From Microcaldota archaeon (GTDB lineage Archaea > Micrarchaeota > Micrarchaeia > Micrarchaeales > CABMGC01): a stretch of 64,000 bases of DNA. The first letter of the stretch is position 1, and each line of letters starts with the position of its first letter. Below are positions 19,152-27,524 of the stretch, piece after piece. The notes beneath the pieces were generated by a model. That model was not told where the DNA came from and made no database searches. It saw only the letters and a program-made list of their open reading frames with translations. Made by a program: the position numbers and the translations under genes. Location of the stretch: assembly GCA_021797745.1 (NCBI GenBank), contig JAJZZD010000001.1, positions 1 through 64,000 of the forward strand, in the 5' to 3' direction.

Positions 19152-20042
19152 CTAGTTTTCCCTATCTATAACATCGACTTTGAAACCCTGTTTTATCAGA
19201 GAAGAAGTAAGTATCTCTAATTCCTTCGTATAAAATCCGCGCAATTGCCATTTTTTTGGTGCTATTACGGCAAGTGCGCTCCCTTGCGCCATGCCATTTA
19301 TCATGGTCTTAACGACACAGTTCATCGGACTTGAGTCATTTATTAGTCTTTTGTCAGCAAACGAACCGAAATCTGCCAAGAAATCCTGTATATCTGGATT
19401 TATATCGGTGACATATATCTGGTACTTTCCTGCCTTAATAGACTCATAAGTGTCAGCGACTAATCTCACATCTAAATTCATAAACGGCACTCTGAATTTT
19501 GTGTCTTCATTCAATATTTCGAATAATCTGTCATATATCATTGTCAATCTACGCGAAAGGTCCGGCACAGGCAACGGATTTGATTTTATTCTGCGGTTGT
19601 ATGAAAACTTTTCGTAATCATTAGCTTCTCGATAAAGTTTCATGGCATCGAGATACACATTATCTGCAAATGTGATCGTTTCTCCGCTTCCTGTTTTGCA
19701 GGTATCTTTAAGGTATGCTGGAGTTATGAAGCCCTTTTCATTGCTTATCCCACAATTAAATACTAATCTTAACAGTGTATCTTGCAGTCTTTCGGTGCGT
19801 CGTGTAGGCTGCGCATCGAGAAATCTTTTAATCGCATTCGATTCACTCGGTGTCGGATTGTATTCAGAGATGGGAACCCCGTCTCTAAATAATATGTATA
19901 ATTCAGCAGAAACTGGTACTGAAGAGACCCGTGCTATTCCGAGCGGTAAACAGACTACTGCATTTCTTTTTACCTCATTTAAATAATTATTGAGCTTAGC
20001 GGTGAAATAATTCACCGCCAACTCCTTTTCTGACTTCTTCAT
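19152..20042 (-). CDS. hypothetical protein, ends at an in-frame TAG
   Basis: 296-aa ORF overlapping the HTH gene by 4 bp; see finding on in-frame amber codon. Confidence 0.6.
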   Translation of the reverse strand: MKKSEKELAVNYFTAKLNNYLNEVKRNAVVCLPLGIARVSSVPVSAELYILFRDGVPISEYNPTPSESNAIKRFLDAQPTRRTERLQDTLLRLVFNCGISNEKGFITPAYLKDTCKTGSGETITFADNVYLDAMKLYREANDYEKFSYNRRIKSNPLPVPDLSRRLTMIYDRLFEILNEDTKFRVPFMNLDVRLVADTYESIKAGKYQIYVTDINPDIQDFLADFGSFADKRLINDSSPMNCVVKTMINGMAQGSALAVIAPKKWQLRGFYTKELEILTSSLIKQGFKVDVIDREN

Positions 20043-20425
20043 TCATTTTTTTCACCTTTTATTATTTCAAATATCAATTTACCAGTTCGAGTAATTTCTA
20101 CAGGAAAACCATTTTTGAAGCTGATGAGTTTGAGATCCTGCAGCGACTTTGAACTTGATTTCAGGGTAGAAAGAGGAACGTTTGATTCTCTTGAAATAGA
20201 TTTGAGCAAATACGTTATGCCGCTTATGCCATTAATGCGTGATAGGATTAGAATCTGATTTTTAGTTAATAGCCGCGATATTACTTCCTTCAATACTGAT
20301 GCGTCACTAGCCCTTAAGCTGAAATAGCTATCCCGTACTTTGTTGAGTGTTGGCCAGGCATCACTTTCACTTTTCTTTCTAGATATGTTCTGAAATTCCT
20401 GATATATAAGTATTGTGGACGACAC
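20039..20425 (-). CDS. winged-helix transcriptional regulator-like protein
   Basis: SRINGISGITYLLKSISRESNVPLSTLKSSSKSLQDLKLISFKNGFPVEITRTGKLIFEII. Confidence 0.6.
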   Translation of the reverse strand: MSSTILIYQEFQNISRKKSESDAWPTLNKVRDSYFSLRASDASVLKEVISRLLTKNQILILSRINGISGITYLLKSISRESNVPLSTLKSSSKSLQDLKLISFKNGFPVEITRTGKLIFEIIKGEKNE

Positions 20426-20460
20426 ATATCGTCCAGTGCAATAATCTCGTTTCTAAGTTT

Positions 20461-20793
20461 CTACATATTCTTCTTTACCCACTCCCTCAGGTCCTCCTTC
20501 GGTATCGCACCAACGCTCATGGCTTCCACTTCACCGTTCTTGAACATCAGTGCAGTTGGTATGCTCATTATGTTGTACTTGGTGGCAATCGCCTCGTTCT
20601 CATCTGTATTTAGCTTTCCGAACTTCACCTTGCCCTCGAAATCCTTAGAGACCTCTTCTAGTACGGGACTGAAGATTCTGCACGGACCGCACCACGCTGC
20701 CCAGAAGTCTACAACAACCGGAATCTTAGACTTGATTACCTCTTCTTCAAAATTTTTTTCGTTAAGTTCTATTGTCATTTTACCACAGTGCAA
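20461..20793 (-). CDS. trxA: thioredoxin
   Basis: VVVDFWAAWCGPCRIFSPVLEEV. Confidence 0.95.
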   Translation of the reverse strand: MHCGKMTIELNEKNFEEEVIKSKIPVVVDFWAAWCGPCRIFSPVLEEVSKDFEGKVKFGKLNTDENEAIATKYNIMSIPTALMFKNGEVEAMSVGAIPKEDLREWVKKNM

Positions 20794-20858
20794 GCCGCGT
20801 AAGTGGTTTGCAGTATTTATTTGCGAAGCACAAATATATATCTGTTATATGCTTATTT

Positions 20859-20912
20859 GCAGTGTGATGAGTTTAAGGTCTGATTTATGATGACGATCTT
20901 GAGTGCTGATTG
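20859..20912 (+). ncRNA. candidate C/D-box sRNA overlapping the histone gene leader
   Basis: GTGATGA (C, 20864-20870) – GTTTAAGGT – CTGA (D', 20880-20883) – TTT – ATGATGA (C', 20887-20893) – CGATCTTGAGTG (12 nt) – CTGA (D, 20906-20909). Confidence 0.6.
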
Positions 20913-20913
20913 A

Positions 20914-21144
20914 ATGGCTGTCATTTCGGAGCAGGCAGTGAAGGGAATAATAAAAAAATATGCAGAGGTCGAAGGGATTAGCATCACTGATGATGCCGTA
21001 AAAACTATGTCTGATATGCTCAACAGAAAAGCAAAGGAAATCGCCAAGTTTGCTGTAAATAACGCGAAGACCCAGAAGCGAGAAAAGGTAATGAAAAAAG
21101 ACATATCTGCATATGACTTAAAGGTCGGATTCGATGAGCCTTGA
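20914..21144 (+). CDS. archaeal histone
   Basis: 76-aa histone fold: ISEQAVKGIIKKYAEVEGISITDDAVKTMSDMLNRKAKEIAKFAVNNAKTQKREKVMKKDISAY. Confidence 0.88.
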   Translation: MAVISEQAVKGIIKKYAEVEGISITDDAVKTMSDMLNRKAKEIAKFAVNNAKTQKREKVMKKDISAYDLKVGFDEP

Positions 21145-21697
21145 TGTTTTCAAAAACGGTAGCGGCAGATACAAAACTGATTTTTACGAAACCAAAATCT
21201 CTGCCCTGAGCGCATTTCTTGTAGCAGAAACCACATCTAAAGGAACGCTTTTAACTGAATTTTTGCAGAACGGCGATGTTGTAAACCAAATATATCGGCA
21301 GAGCAAGGATTCTTTAGAGGAAATGCGTGCATATCTCGGGAAAAATGATATAAAAATAAATGAAAAAGTTCCTTATGCTCCTCTTAAAATAAAAAGCAAG
21401 TGCCATGGCTGCGGAAAAGAAGAAATGCGCAGGGAACTCGAATCGGTGCCTGCTGAAAAGATAAGCGACGTGCCTGTGGTTCCGATTTTCGTGTGCGGCG
21501 GCTGCGGGAAAAGATACTACACTATGAACGAGCTTTTTCTCAAGAATCTGGTAGCTATGAATAAGGACCTGTTCGAGAGTGCCGACATAAAGGAAATGCA
21601 GAAAGATGAAGATGCATTCATACACAACCTAAGAGAGTACGTAATAAGAACTTTCGCTTCCAAAAAGATAGCGAGGCTCGACCTGAATAAAACTTGA
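21134..21697 (+). CDS. hypothetical protein with zinc ribbon
   Basis: KCHGCGKEE…FVCGGCGKRYY; overlaps the histone 3' end by 11 bp. Confidence 0.65.
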   Translation: MSLDVFKNGSGRYKTDFYETKISALSAFLVAETTSKGTLLTEFLQNGDVVNQIYRQSKDSLEEMRAYLGKNDIKINEKVPYAPLKIKSKCHGCGKEEMRRELESVPAEKISDVPVVPIFVCGGCGKRYYTMNELFLKNLVAMNKDLFESADIKEMQKDEDAFIHNLREYVIRTFASKKIARLDLNKT

Positions 21698-21706
21698 TGA
21701 AATTCA

Positions 21707-21958
21707 ATGAGTGGTTTTATGGTAATGATATCTGAACTTTACGGTAAAAAAGTCATAGGGAACAACGGACGATGGGTAGGCGAGGTATTCCATGTTGTCG
21801 TTGACACAGAAGCAGGAACAGTGTCACACCTGCTTCTCGGAAAGATAGATGAAAGGGTAAAAGGGGATATGATAAGGGAGTTGATAAAGAACAGCATCAC
21901 ATTTGACAGGGTAAAAAAGATCGCGGACACGATAGTGGTAGGTCAGGCACGCGAGTGA
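21707..21958 (+). CDS. PRC-barrel domain protein
   Basis: ISELYGKKVIGNNGRWVGEVFHVVVDTEAGTVSHLLLGK. Confidence 0.85.
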   Translation: MSGFMVMISELYGKKVIGNNGRWVGEVFHVVVDTEAGTVSHLLLGKIDERVKGDMIRELIKNSITFDRVKKIADTIVVGQARE

Positions 21959-22118
21959 TTTTCGGAAATGTTCAACTACATCAGTTGCAATAGACTATCT
22001 GCCAAACATTCGGCTTCTTCGCGCATTTTTTTCGATGCATTTCCTGTTTATTACTTCTTCCAACCAACTTCTCTCGCAGTCGCATTTGCATCACATCCTA
22101 GCTGCGCATCCTTATTTA

Positions 22119-23216
22119 TCATTTTTTCCTAGTCAACATTCTTTTTAGTATTGTCTTTGGGCTGTCCATATCTCCGTATTCACCTAGAAAAGACTCCATG
22201 CCTAAAGCGTTAAGCAGTGTTATTGCCCTGCCTATGCCTTTTGCGCTTAGCTTCGAGTACAATGCATGCGCAAGTGCATGCAGCCTTATGTCTGTAGCAT
22301 ATTTTCTCTTAAATTTCTTTTCGTAATCTTTCAGCGGCTTACTATTTTTTACGTGCTCATATATCGCATTTGCAGCCATCATCGCGGCGTTGCCGCCGTA
22401 TATTATTCCGCCTCCTGTAGTAGGCTTTACCTGGCCCGCAGCATCGCCTATCAATAATACCTCCTTTCCCTCATCTACTATTTTCTTAGCGGTCCTTATT
22501 GGTATTATGCTTGCATGCTCACCTAGTTTTTTGCCAGTTTCCGAAATATCTTTGCAAAAATCCGTGCCCATGAATTTGTAAAATGCAGCTTTGCTGTTTC
22601 CATGTTTTGAATCTATCCCTATGCCTACCTCCATTATCTTTTCAGAATTCGGGCAATGCCAAGCAAAGAATCCCGGTGCTATTTTATTGTCAAAGAACAG
22701 GTCAACCGACCCAGAATTTTCTATGCTCATTTCGAATTCAGCCTTGTAGGTAAGTATGTACTTACTTATGCCTCCCATTCCAAAGTGTCTTGCCACAATG
22801 GATAGCGGGCCGTCTGCGCCTACTATTATACTGCTATTTCCGATTTCATCCAAAGCGTTTTCAGTTATCTTTTTTCCGGTTATGACATGCGCTCCTGCAG
22901 CCTCGCTTTCCTCTTTGCATATTTCATTTAGCTTCTGCCTGTCGAGCACGTGCGCCACAGGAACATTCGACTTTATGCGCATTACCTTGTTGCTTGCGTG
23001 TATGTTTGCTCCGAAAAGCGTGTTGGTCACTGCCGGCTTGTAGCCGATTTTCAAGCTGTTCAATCCATTTATCGATATTATGCCGCTTGCCACTACTGGC
23101 ACACCAAGATTTGCTTTCTGGTCGTAAACATATGTCTCTATGCCAAGCTGTGCCAGCCGCCTTGCAGCTATCAATCCAGATGTACCTGCGCCTATCACTG
23201 CTGCTGATGTTTTCAA
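22119..23216 (-). CDS. geranylgeranyl reductase family FAD-dependent oxidoreductase
   Basis: AAVIGAGTSGLIAARRLAQLGIETYVYDQKANLG; GADGPLSIVARHFG; LIGDAAGQVKPTTGGGIIYG. Confidence 0.92.
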   Translation of the reverse strand: MKTSAAVIGAGTSGLIAARRLAQLGIETYVYDQKANLGVPVVASGIISINGLNSLKIGYKPAVTNTLFGANIHASNKVMRIKSNVPVAHVLDRQKLNEICKEESEAAGAHVITGKKITENALDEIGNSSIIVGADGPLSIVARHFGMGGISKYILTYKAEFEMSIENSGSVDLFFDNKIAPGFFAWHCPNSEKIMEVGIGIDSKHGNSKAAFYKFMGTDFCKDISETGKKLGEHASIIPIRTAKKIVDEGKEVLLIGDAAGQVKPTTGGGIIYGGNAAMMAANAIYEHVKNSKPLKDYEKKFKRKYATDIRLHALAHALYSKLSAKGIGRAITLLNALGMESFLGEYGDMDSPKTILKRMLTRKK

Positions 23217-23297
23217 TGTAAAACCTCAACTTTAGCTATATCTTATTAAATTTGTTGCTCTTTAAAATAGTGCTTTCTTCAAATCAATATACATAGT

Positions 23298-26200
23298 GTG
23301 CACATGTCTGCTTTTGTTGCGATATTGACGGCATTTGTTTCAATAATGCTTCCTGGCTTTTTCCTAGCGTTAGCGCTTCTCAAAAAAACAAAGCTTCACA
23401 TGTTCGAAATAGCAGTTTACGGCTTCATTTTCGGGCTCATATTCCCTCCGGTGCTTACCTGGATGGAATCCTATTTCATGAATTACATTCATTTTTTCTC
23501 TTTCTCCGCAGGCCTGTACAATGTCAACGTAATAATTCTTACACTGGTTGGGATACTTCTGAGCATTCAGCAGGGCGCATTAAGCCTTAATTTCCTGAGC
23601 GGTTTTGGTGGAAAGGTTTCCGGGTTCAAGGCCAAGCCGGAAAAAGAAACGGCGTACTCTTCTTCTCAGGATTACAAAGTGCGAATCAGTGAATTGAGAA
23701 ACACTCTTGCAAGGCTTCACATAGACCTTGTGCTTACAAAAAAACACGAGAGCGAAGAAAAGGAGCTCGAGTTGAGGCAATCTCAAGAAATGGCATTGCT
23801 TCACGGCATAGGCCCGCAGGAAAAGGAAAAGATACAGGAAAAACACAGGGAAGAAATGAGGAAACTGGTAGAGGCGCACGAGGCAGAGGAAAAGCTGCTG
23901 TTGAAAAATTACGGCGAAGAGGAAAAAACTCAAAACGCATATGAAGAAAAAGATGGAGGAAAGCGCAAAGAACCTGAAAAGATGCAAGTAGTGTGGGGCA
24001 TATTGCTCGTTTTCATGCTTCTTGCGTTCTTAACTAGAATAGCCAACATAGGAGTTGCACCCACGTTCTTTGAGTTCGACCCTTATTTCGACATGCAGAG
24101 CACAGAATTCATACTCACGCACGGTTACCAGTGGCTTAACGACACATCTGCTTGGCCTACTGCAATAAACGGGACGTCGCACAGGATACAGCCCATAGTT
24201 CCTTACCTTGAAGCATATTGGTATCAGATTTCAAACCCTCCATCTAATGTGATAAGCACAAATCTGCTTAGCACAGTAAGCAGCTTCTATCCTCCCATAA
24301 CTGCAGCTCTGCTTGTATTCGTCGTTTTCATATTCTTGTATTACGAGTATGGGAAATTCGTAGGTCTGATTGGTGCCGCACTTGCAGTCGCCATGCCTGT
24401 ACTGATAAGTACCTTCATAGCAGGAGAGCAGCTGCTCGAGCCTTGGGGACTTTTCAGCCTGTTCTTATTCTTTGCCACATATATGCTGGCCATAAAAGAG
24501 CCAGACAATCCAAGATATGCAATACTTGCAGGTATAGCTTTTGCGTCAACATTCCTCGGGGCCCACTACTACACCGTAGATGCCGGCATATTTGCAGGCT
24601 ACATATTCTTCCAGGGAGCTCTGAACATATTCACAAACAAAATGGACAGGAGCTTCTACAAGATGAACATAATAGTAATGATAGTGATAGCCCTGTTCCT
24701 GATTGCCTATCAGCCTTACAGTGCAACAATAGCTAACGGCATACCTTCAATATTCGGAATACCGGTCACAATCGCCTTCGCAATCGGAGCGATACTTCTG
24801 ATTGCGCTGTTTGATTACGGGCCCAAGCTGCTTGCACAAAGAAAAATAATGTTCAAAACGGCAGATGTGAATTCGAAGTTGATATTTTATTACGCAATAA
24901 TGATAATAATTATCATTCAGGTTGTGCCGTCATTTTTCGGGCATTCTATCTCTCCTCTGGGCGCTCTCTTCCTAAAGTACTTGAATGTAAGCACAAGATT
25001 CACCACTCCTTCGACGCCGCTGTTCATGACCGTGCAGGAGTTCGCTCCAACAGGTCCTTTGTTCGACTTCGGGGCGAATGGATTTGGCATAATAGCCGCG
25101 AGCATTGTAGTGCCGGGAACTGCAACAAGCTCCGGATTTGCACTGCCTATAATTCTTTGGCCTGTTCTCATCATCTCGCTGCTGTTGATTATGAGAAAAA
25201 TGGGCTTCAACTGGATAAGCGCAATAATTCTTGAGGCTCTATTCCTGGCCTTGGTCATAATGCTGGGGCTCCTTGCGACTGCATTTGAGCTTCTGGTCAT
25301 GATAATCTTTATTGCTCTGTTACTTCCTATCACGATAGTGTGGTCAAAAGGCAACACGCTCGCAGGCAGAACACACACGCTGTACTTGCTTGTCATCCTT
25401 CCGCTTGCCGCTGCCGCGTTTTCCGAGGTAAAGTATCTGCCGCACTTCGGAATTGCATACATACTTGCAATAGGCGTGGTGCTTGGCGAGGCGTTAATGA
25501 TATTGAACAAGGACAAGGCGCCTTTCAGCATCTCCCAGATAAAACTTGATTCGAGGACTTTTGTTTATGCGTTAGCAATTTTCGCCGTCTTGCTCGAATC
25601 AGTGTCAATAATATCTGTTTTCAGCGCTTATGGCCAAACATGCAACTCCATCATAAGCTCTGGCAATTCACTAGGCTATGAGCTTTTCTGCAACCAGGTA
25701 CCTAATTACTGGCTAACTGCGCTTTCATGGATGAGGGCAAACGTAGGTCCGTTTGCCCCTCGCGTGCTTTCTTGGTGGGACTATGGAGATTGGATCAATT
25801 GGTTTGGGAACAGCAACGCAGTGATAAGGGGTGACAATGCGGTTCCTTCACTAGACGGGCGGGTGGCCTCCAATTACGTATTGGGAGCGCAAGACGGTTA
25901 CGGACCCTCTACACTAGCCAATTTCTCCAATAGCATGCAGACGAAATACGTGCTCTTTGACAATCAGATAACTGCAAAATGGCAGGCCCTGGACTTTCTG
26001 GCGTGCGTAAACGTCAATCAGACAAGCAGGGCATACGCAATAAGCGCAGCGCAGCAGTCGGGCTCAAGCGCCCCGTACCTTCTCGGCACATCTCCATGTG
26101 AACAAACGCACGACCCAGCCATAATATTGTTCCCTGTGAATACTACTTCGAGCATAAATAATTTTTGCACGTTCAATTCTACAGTTCCTATGATACGCGG

Positions 26201-26642
26201 CTACGTGGTTGTCGGCGGCGCTCTTGAGAACCAGACATATTGCCTAAACGAGAATGCGAACACTGCAACTATACCTCTTTACTACAGTAACGGCACGCGC
26301 TCAAATGCACTACTTGTGCCTAACCAGCAGTTCTATTACGGCGCTCAAAATCTCGGCGGTCAGCTTTATCTTTCATTTATGCTTCTGTACCTTCCTAATG
26401 CAGCAAACGGCACTATTACGAACGCTCCCAGCCAATTCTATGATTCTAATTACTACCGAGGATTTTATCTAGGAAAGCTACCTGGGTTCACGCTAACGTA
26501 TCCGTCGAACTTCACAGGCATAAACTACGTAAACAGCACCAATCCAATAATGATATATACAGTGAACAACTACACTGGCGGAACTCCGTATGTTGCGCCA
26601 AAACCGAGCTGGGTAATAAACAACTTCACTATGCCTGGCTGA
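23298..26642 (+). CDS. aglB: oligosaccharyltransferase AglB/STT3 with an N-terminal TM + coiled-coil extension
   Basis: FEFDPYFDMQSTEFIL (DxD-like) and WWDYGDWINW motifs, many TM segments. Confidence 0.93.
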   Translation: MHMSAFVAILTAFVSIMLPGFFLALALLKKTKLHMFEIAVYGFIFGLIFPPVLTWMESYFMNYIHFFSFSAGLYNVNVIILTLVGILLSIQQGALSLNFLSGFGGKVSGFKAKPEKETAYSSSQDYKVRISELRNTLARLHIDLVLTKKHESEEKELELRQSQEMALLHGIGPQEKEKIQEKHREEMRKLVEAHEAEEKLLLKNYGEEEKTQNAYEEKDGGKRKEPEKMQVVWGILLVFMLLAFLTRIANIGVAPTFFEFDPYFDMQSTEFILTHGYQWLNDTSAWPTAINGTSHRIQPIVPYLEAYWYQISNPPSNVISTNLLSTVSSFYPPITAALLVFVVFIFLYYEYGKFVGLIGAALAVAMPVLISTFIAGEQLLEPWGLFSLFLFFATYMLAIKEPDNPRYAILAGIAFASTFLGAHYYTVDAGIFAGYIFFQGALNIFTNKMDRSFYKMNIIVMIVIALFLIAYQPYSATIANGIPSIFGIPVTIAFAIGAILLIALFDYGPKLLAQRKIMFKTADVNSKLIFYYAIMIIIIIQVVPSFFGHSISPLGALFLKYLNVSTRFTTPSTPLFMTVQEFAPTGPLFDFGANGFGIIAASIVVPGTATSSGFALPIILWPVLIISLLLIMRKMGFNWISAIILEALFLALVIMLGLLATAFELLVMIIFIALLLPITIVWSKGNTLAGRTHTLYLLVILPLAAAAFSEVKYLPHFGIAYILAIGVVLGEALMILNKDKAPFSISQIKLDSRTFVYALAIFAVLLESVSIISVFSAYGQTCNSIISSGNSLGYELFCNQVPNYWLTALSWMRANVGPFAPRVLSWWDYGDWINWFGNSNAVIRGDNAVPSLDGRVASNYVLGAQDGYGPSTLANFSNSMQTKYVLFDNQITAKWQALDFLACVNVNQTSRAYAISAAQQSGSSAPYLLGTSPCEQTHDPAIILFPVNTTSSINNFCTFNSTVPMIRGYVVVGGALENQTYCLNENANTATIPLYYSNGTRSNALLVPNQQFYYGAQNLGGQLYLSFMLLYLPNAANGTITNAPSQFYDSNYYRGFYLGKLPGFTLTYPSNFTGINYVNSTNPIMIYTVNNYTGGTPYVAPKPSWVINNFTMPG

Positions 26643-26713
26643 TAAATGCAAGGAATCCCGCAGCACATTCAATACTTCTTGCGTCTAATTGCATTTAGCG
26701 TAGCGTTGATGGC

Positions 26714-27391
26714 ATGATAGAAAAGATCATAATAGTCGTGGGCGTTCCTGGTTCTGGCAAGTCCACCGCGCTTGAAAAAATAGAGAGCGAGATTCCTAAT
26801 TCTAAAGTGATCAATTTGGGCACTGAAATGTTCAAGAGGTCGCAGTTCAAAGACAGGGATGAAATCAGGAAGAATCCCAACGCAAAGACCGTCGACGCAA
26901 AGATAAGAAAGGAAATATTCGAGGAACTTTTGAGCCAAGGCAGCGCTTTGGCAGGGCTGGATATCAAAACAGTGATAATAGACATGCATGCCGTGGTGAA
27001 AAATCCAGACGGCTACAATCAGGGCATTAGCGACGAAGACCTGAAGCTGTTGGGCGCAAAACTCAAGGCAATAATAAACATAACCGCAGAGCCGAAGGAA
27101 ATAATCAAAAGGCGCAGCCTGGACAAGAGCAGGCAGAGGGATGCGGAGACTGAGGAGCAGATAGCAGAGCATCAAAGGATAAGCCAGGAAACGTGCGAAC
27201 GTTTCAGCTCCATTGCCGGAGCACGTCTTTACACGCTCAACAACACATACATGAGCAAGGATGAGATGCAAAAGGCTGTTGTCGGAATAGTCTCTGCAGA
27301 GGTCGAAAAAACAATGTATGAAGCAAAGCTCGTTATAGCGCTTTTAAGGAGCTGCAAACACGAAAGGAAGCGTGTTGCCAGCGCAGCGTAA
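26714..27391 (+). CDS. archaeal-type adenylate kinase (AdkA family), paralog 1
   Basis: IIIVVGVPGSGKSTALEKIESEIPNSKVINLGTEMF. Confidence 0.85.
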   Translation: MIEKIIIVVGVPGSGKSTALEKIESEIPNSKVINLGTEMFKRSQFKDRDEIRKNPNAKTVDAKIRKEIFEELLSQGSALAGLDIKTVIIDMHAVVKNPDGYNQGISDEDLKLLGAKLKAIINITAEPKEIIKRRSLDKSRQRDAETEEQIAEHQRISQETCERFSSIAGARLYTLNNTYMSKDEMQKAVVGIVSAEVEKTMYEAKLVIALLRSCKHERKRVASAA

Positions 27392-27407
27392 TCAGCCGTT
27401 CAGTAAG

Positions 27408-27453
27408 ATATAAATATATTTACTAATAAAAGTAGTAATATATACTAATAAAA
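27408..27453 (+). promoter_or_regulatory. thermosome promoter with TATA box and paired operator-like direct repeats
   Basis: GATATAAATATAT then TACTAATAAAA at 27421-27431 and 27443-27453. Confidence 0.55.
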
Positions 27454-27524
27454 AATGCATTACAGGATTTACCCTATTTAACTGGCTTTTGTAACGAGCT
27501 TTATGCTGAATTTTAGGTGAACTT

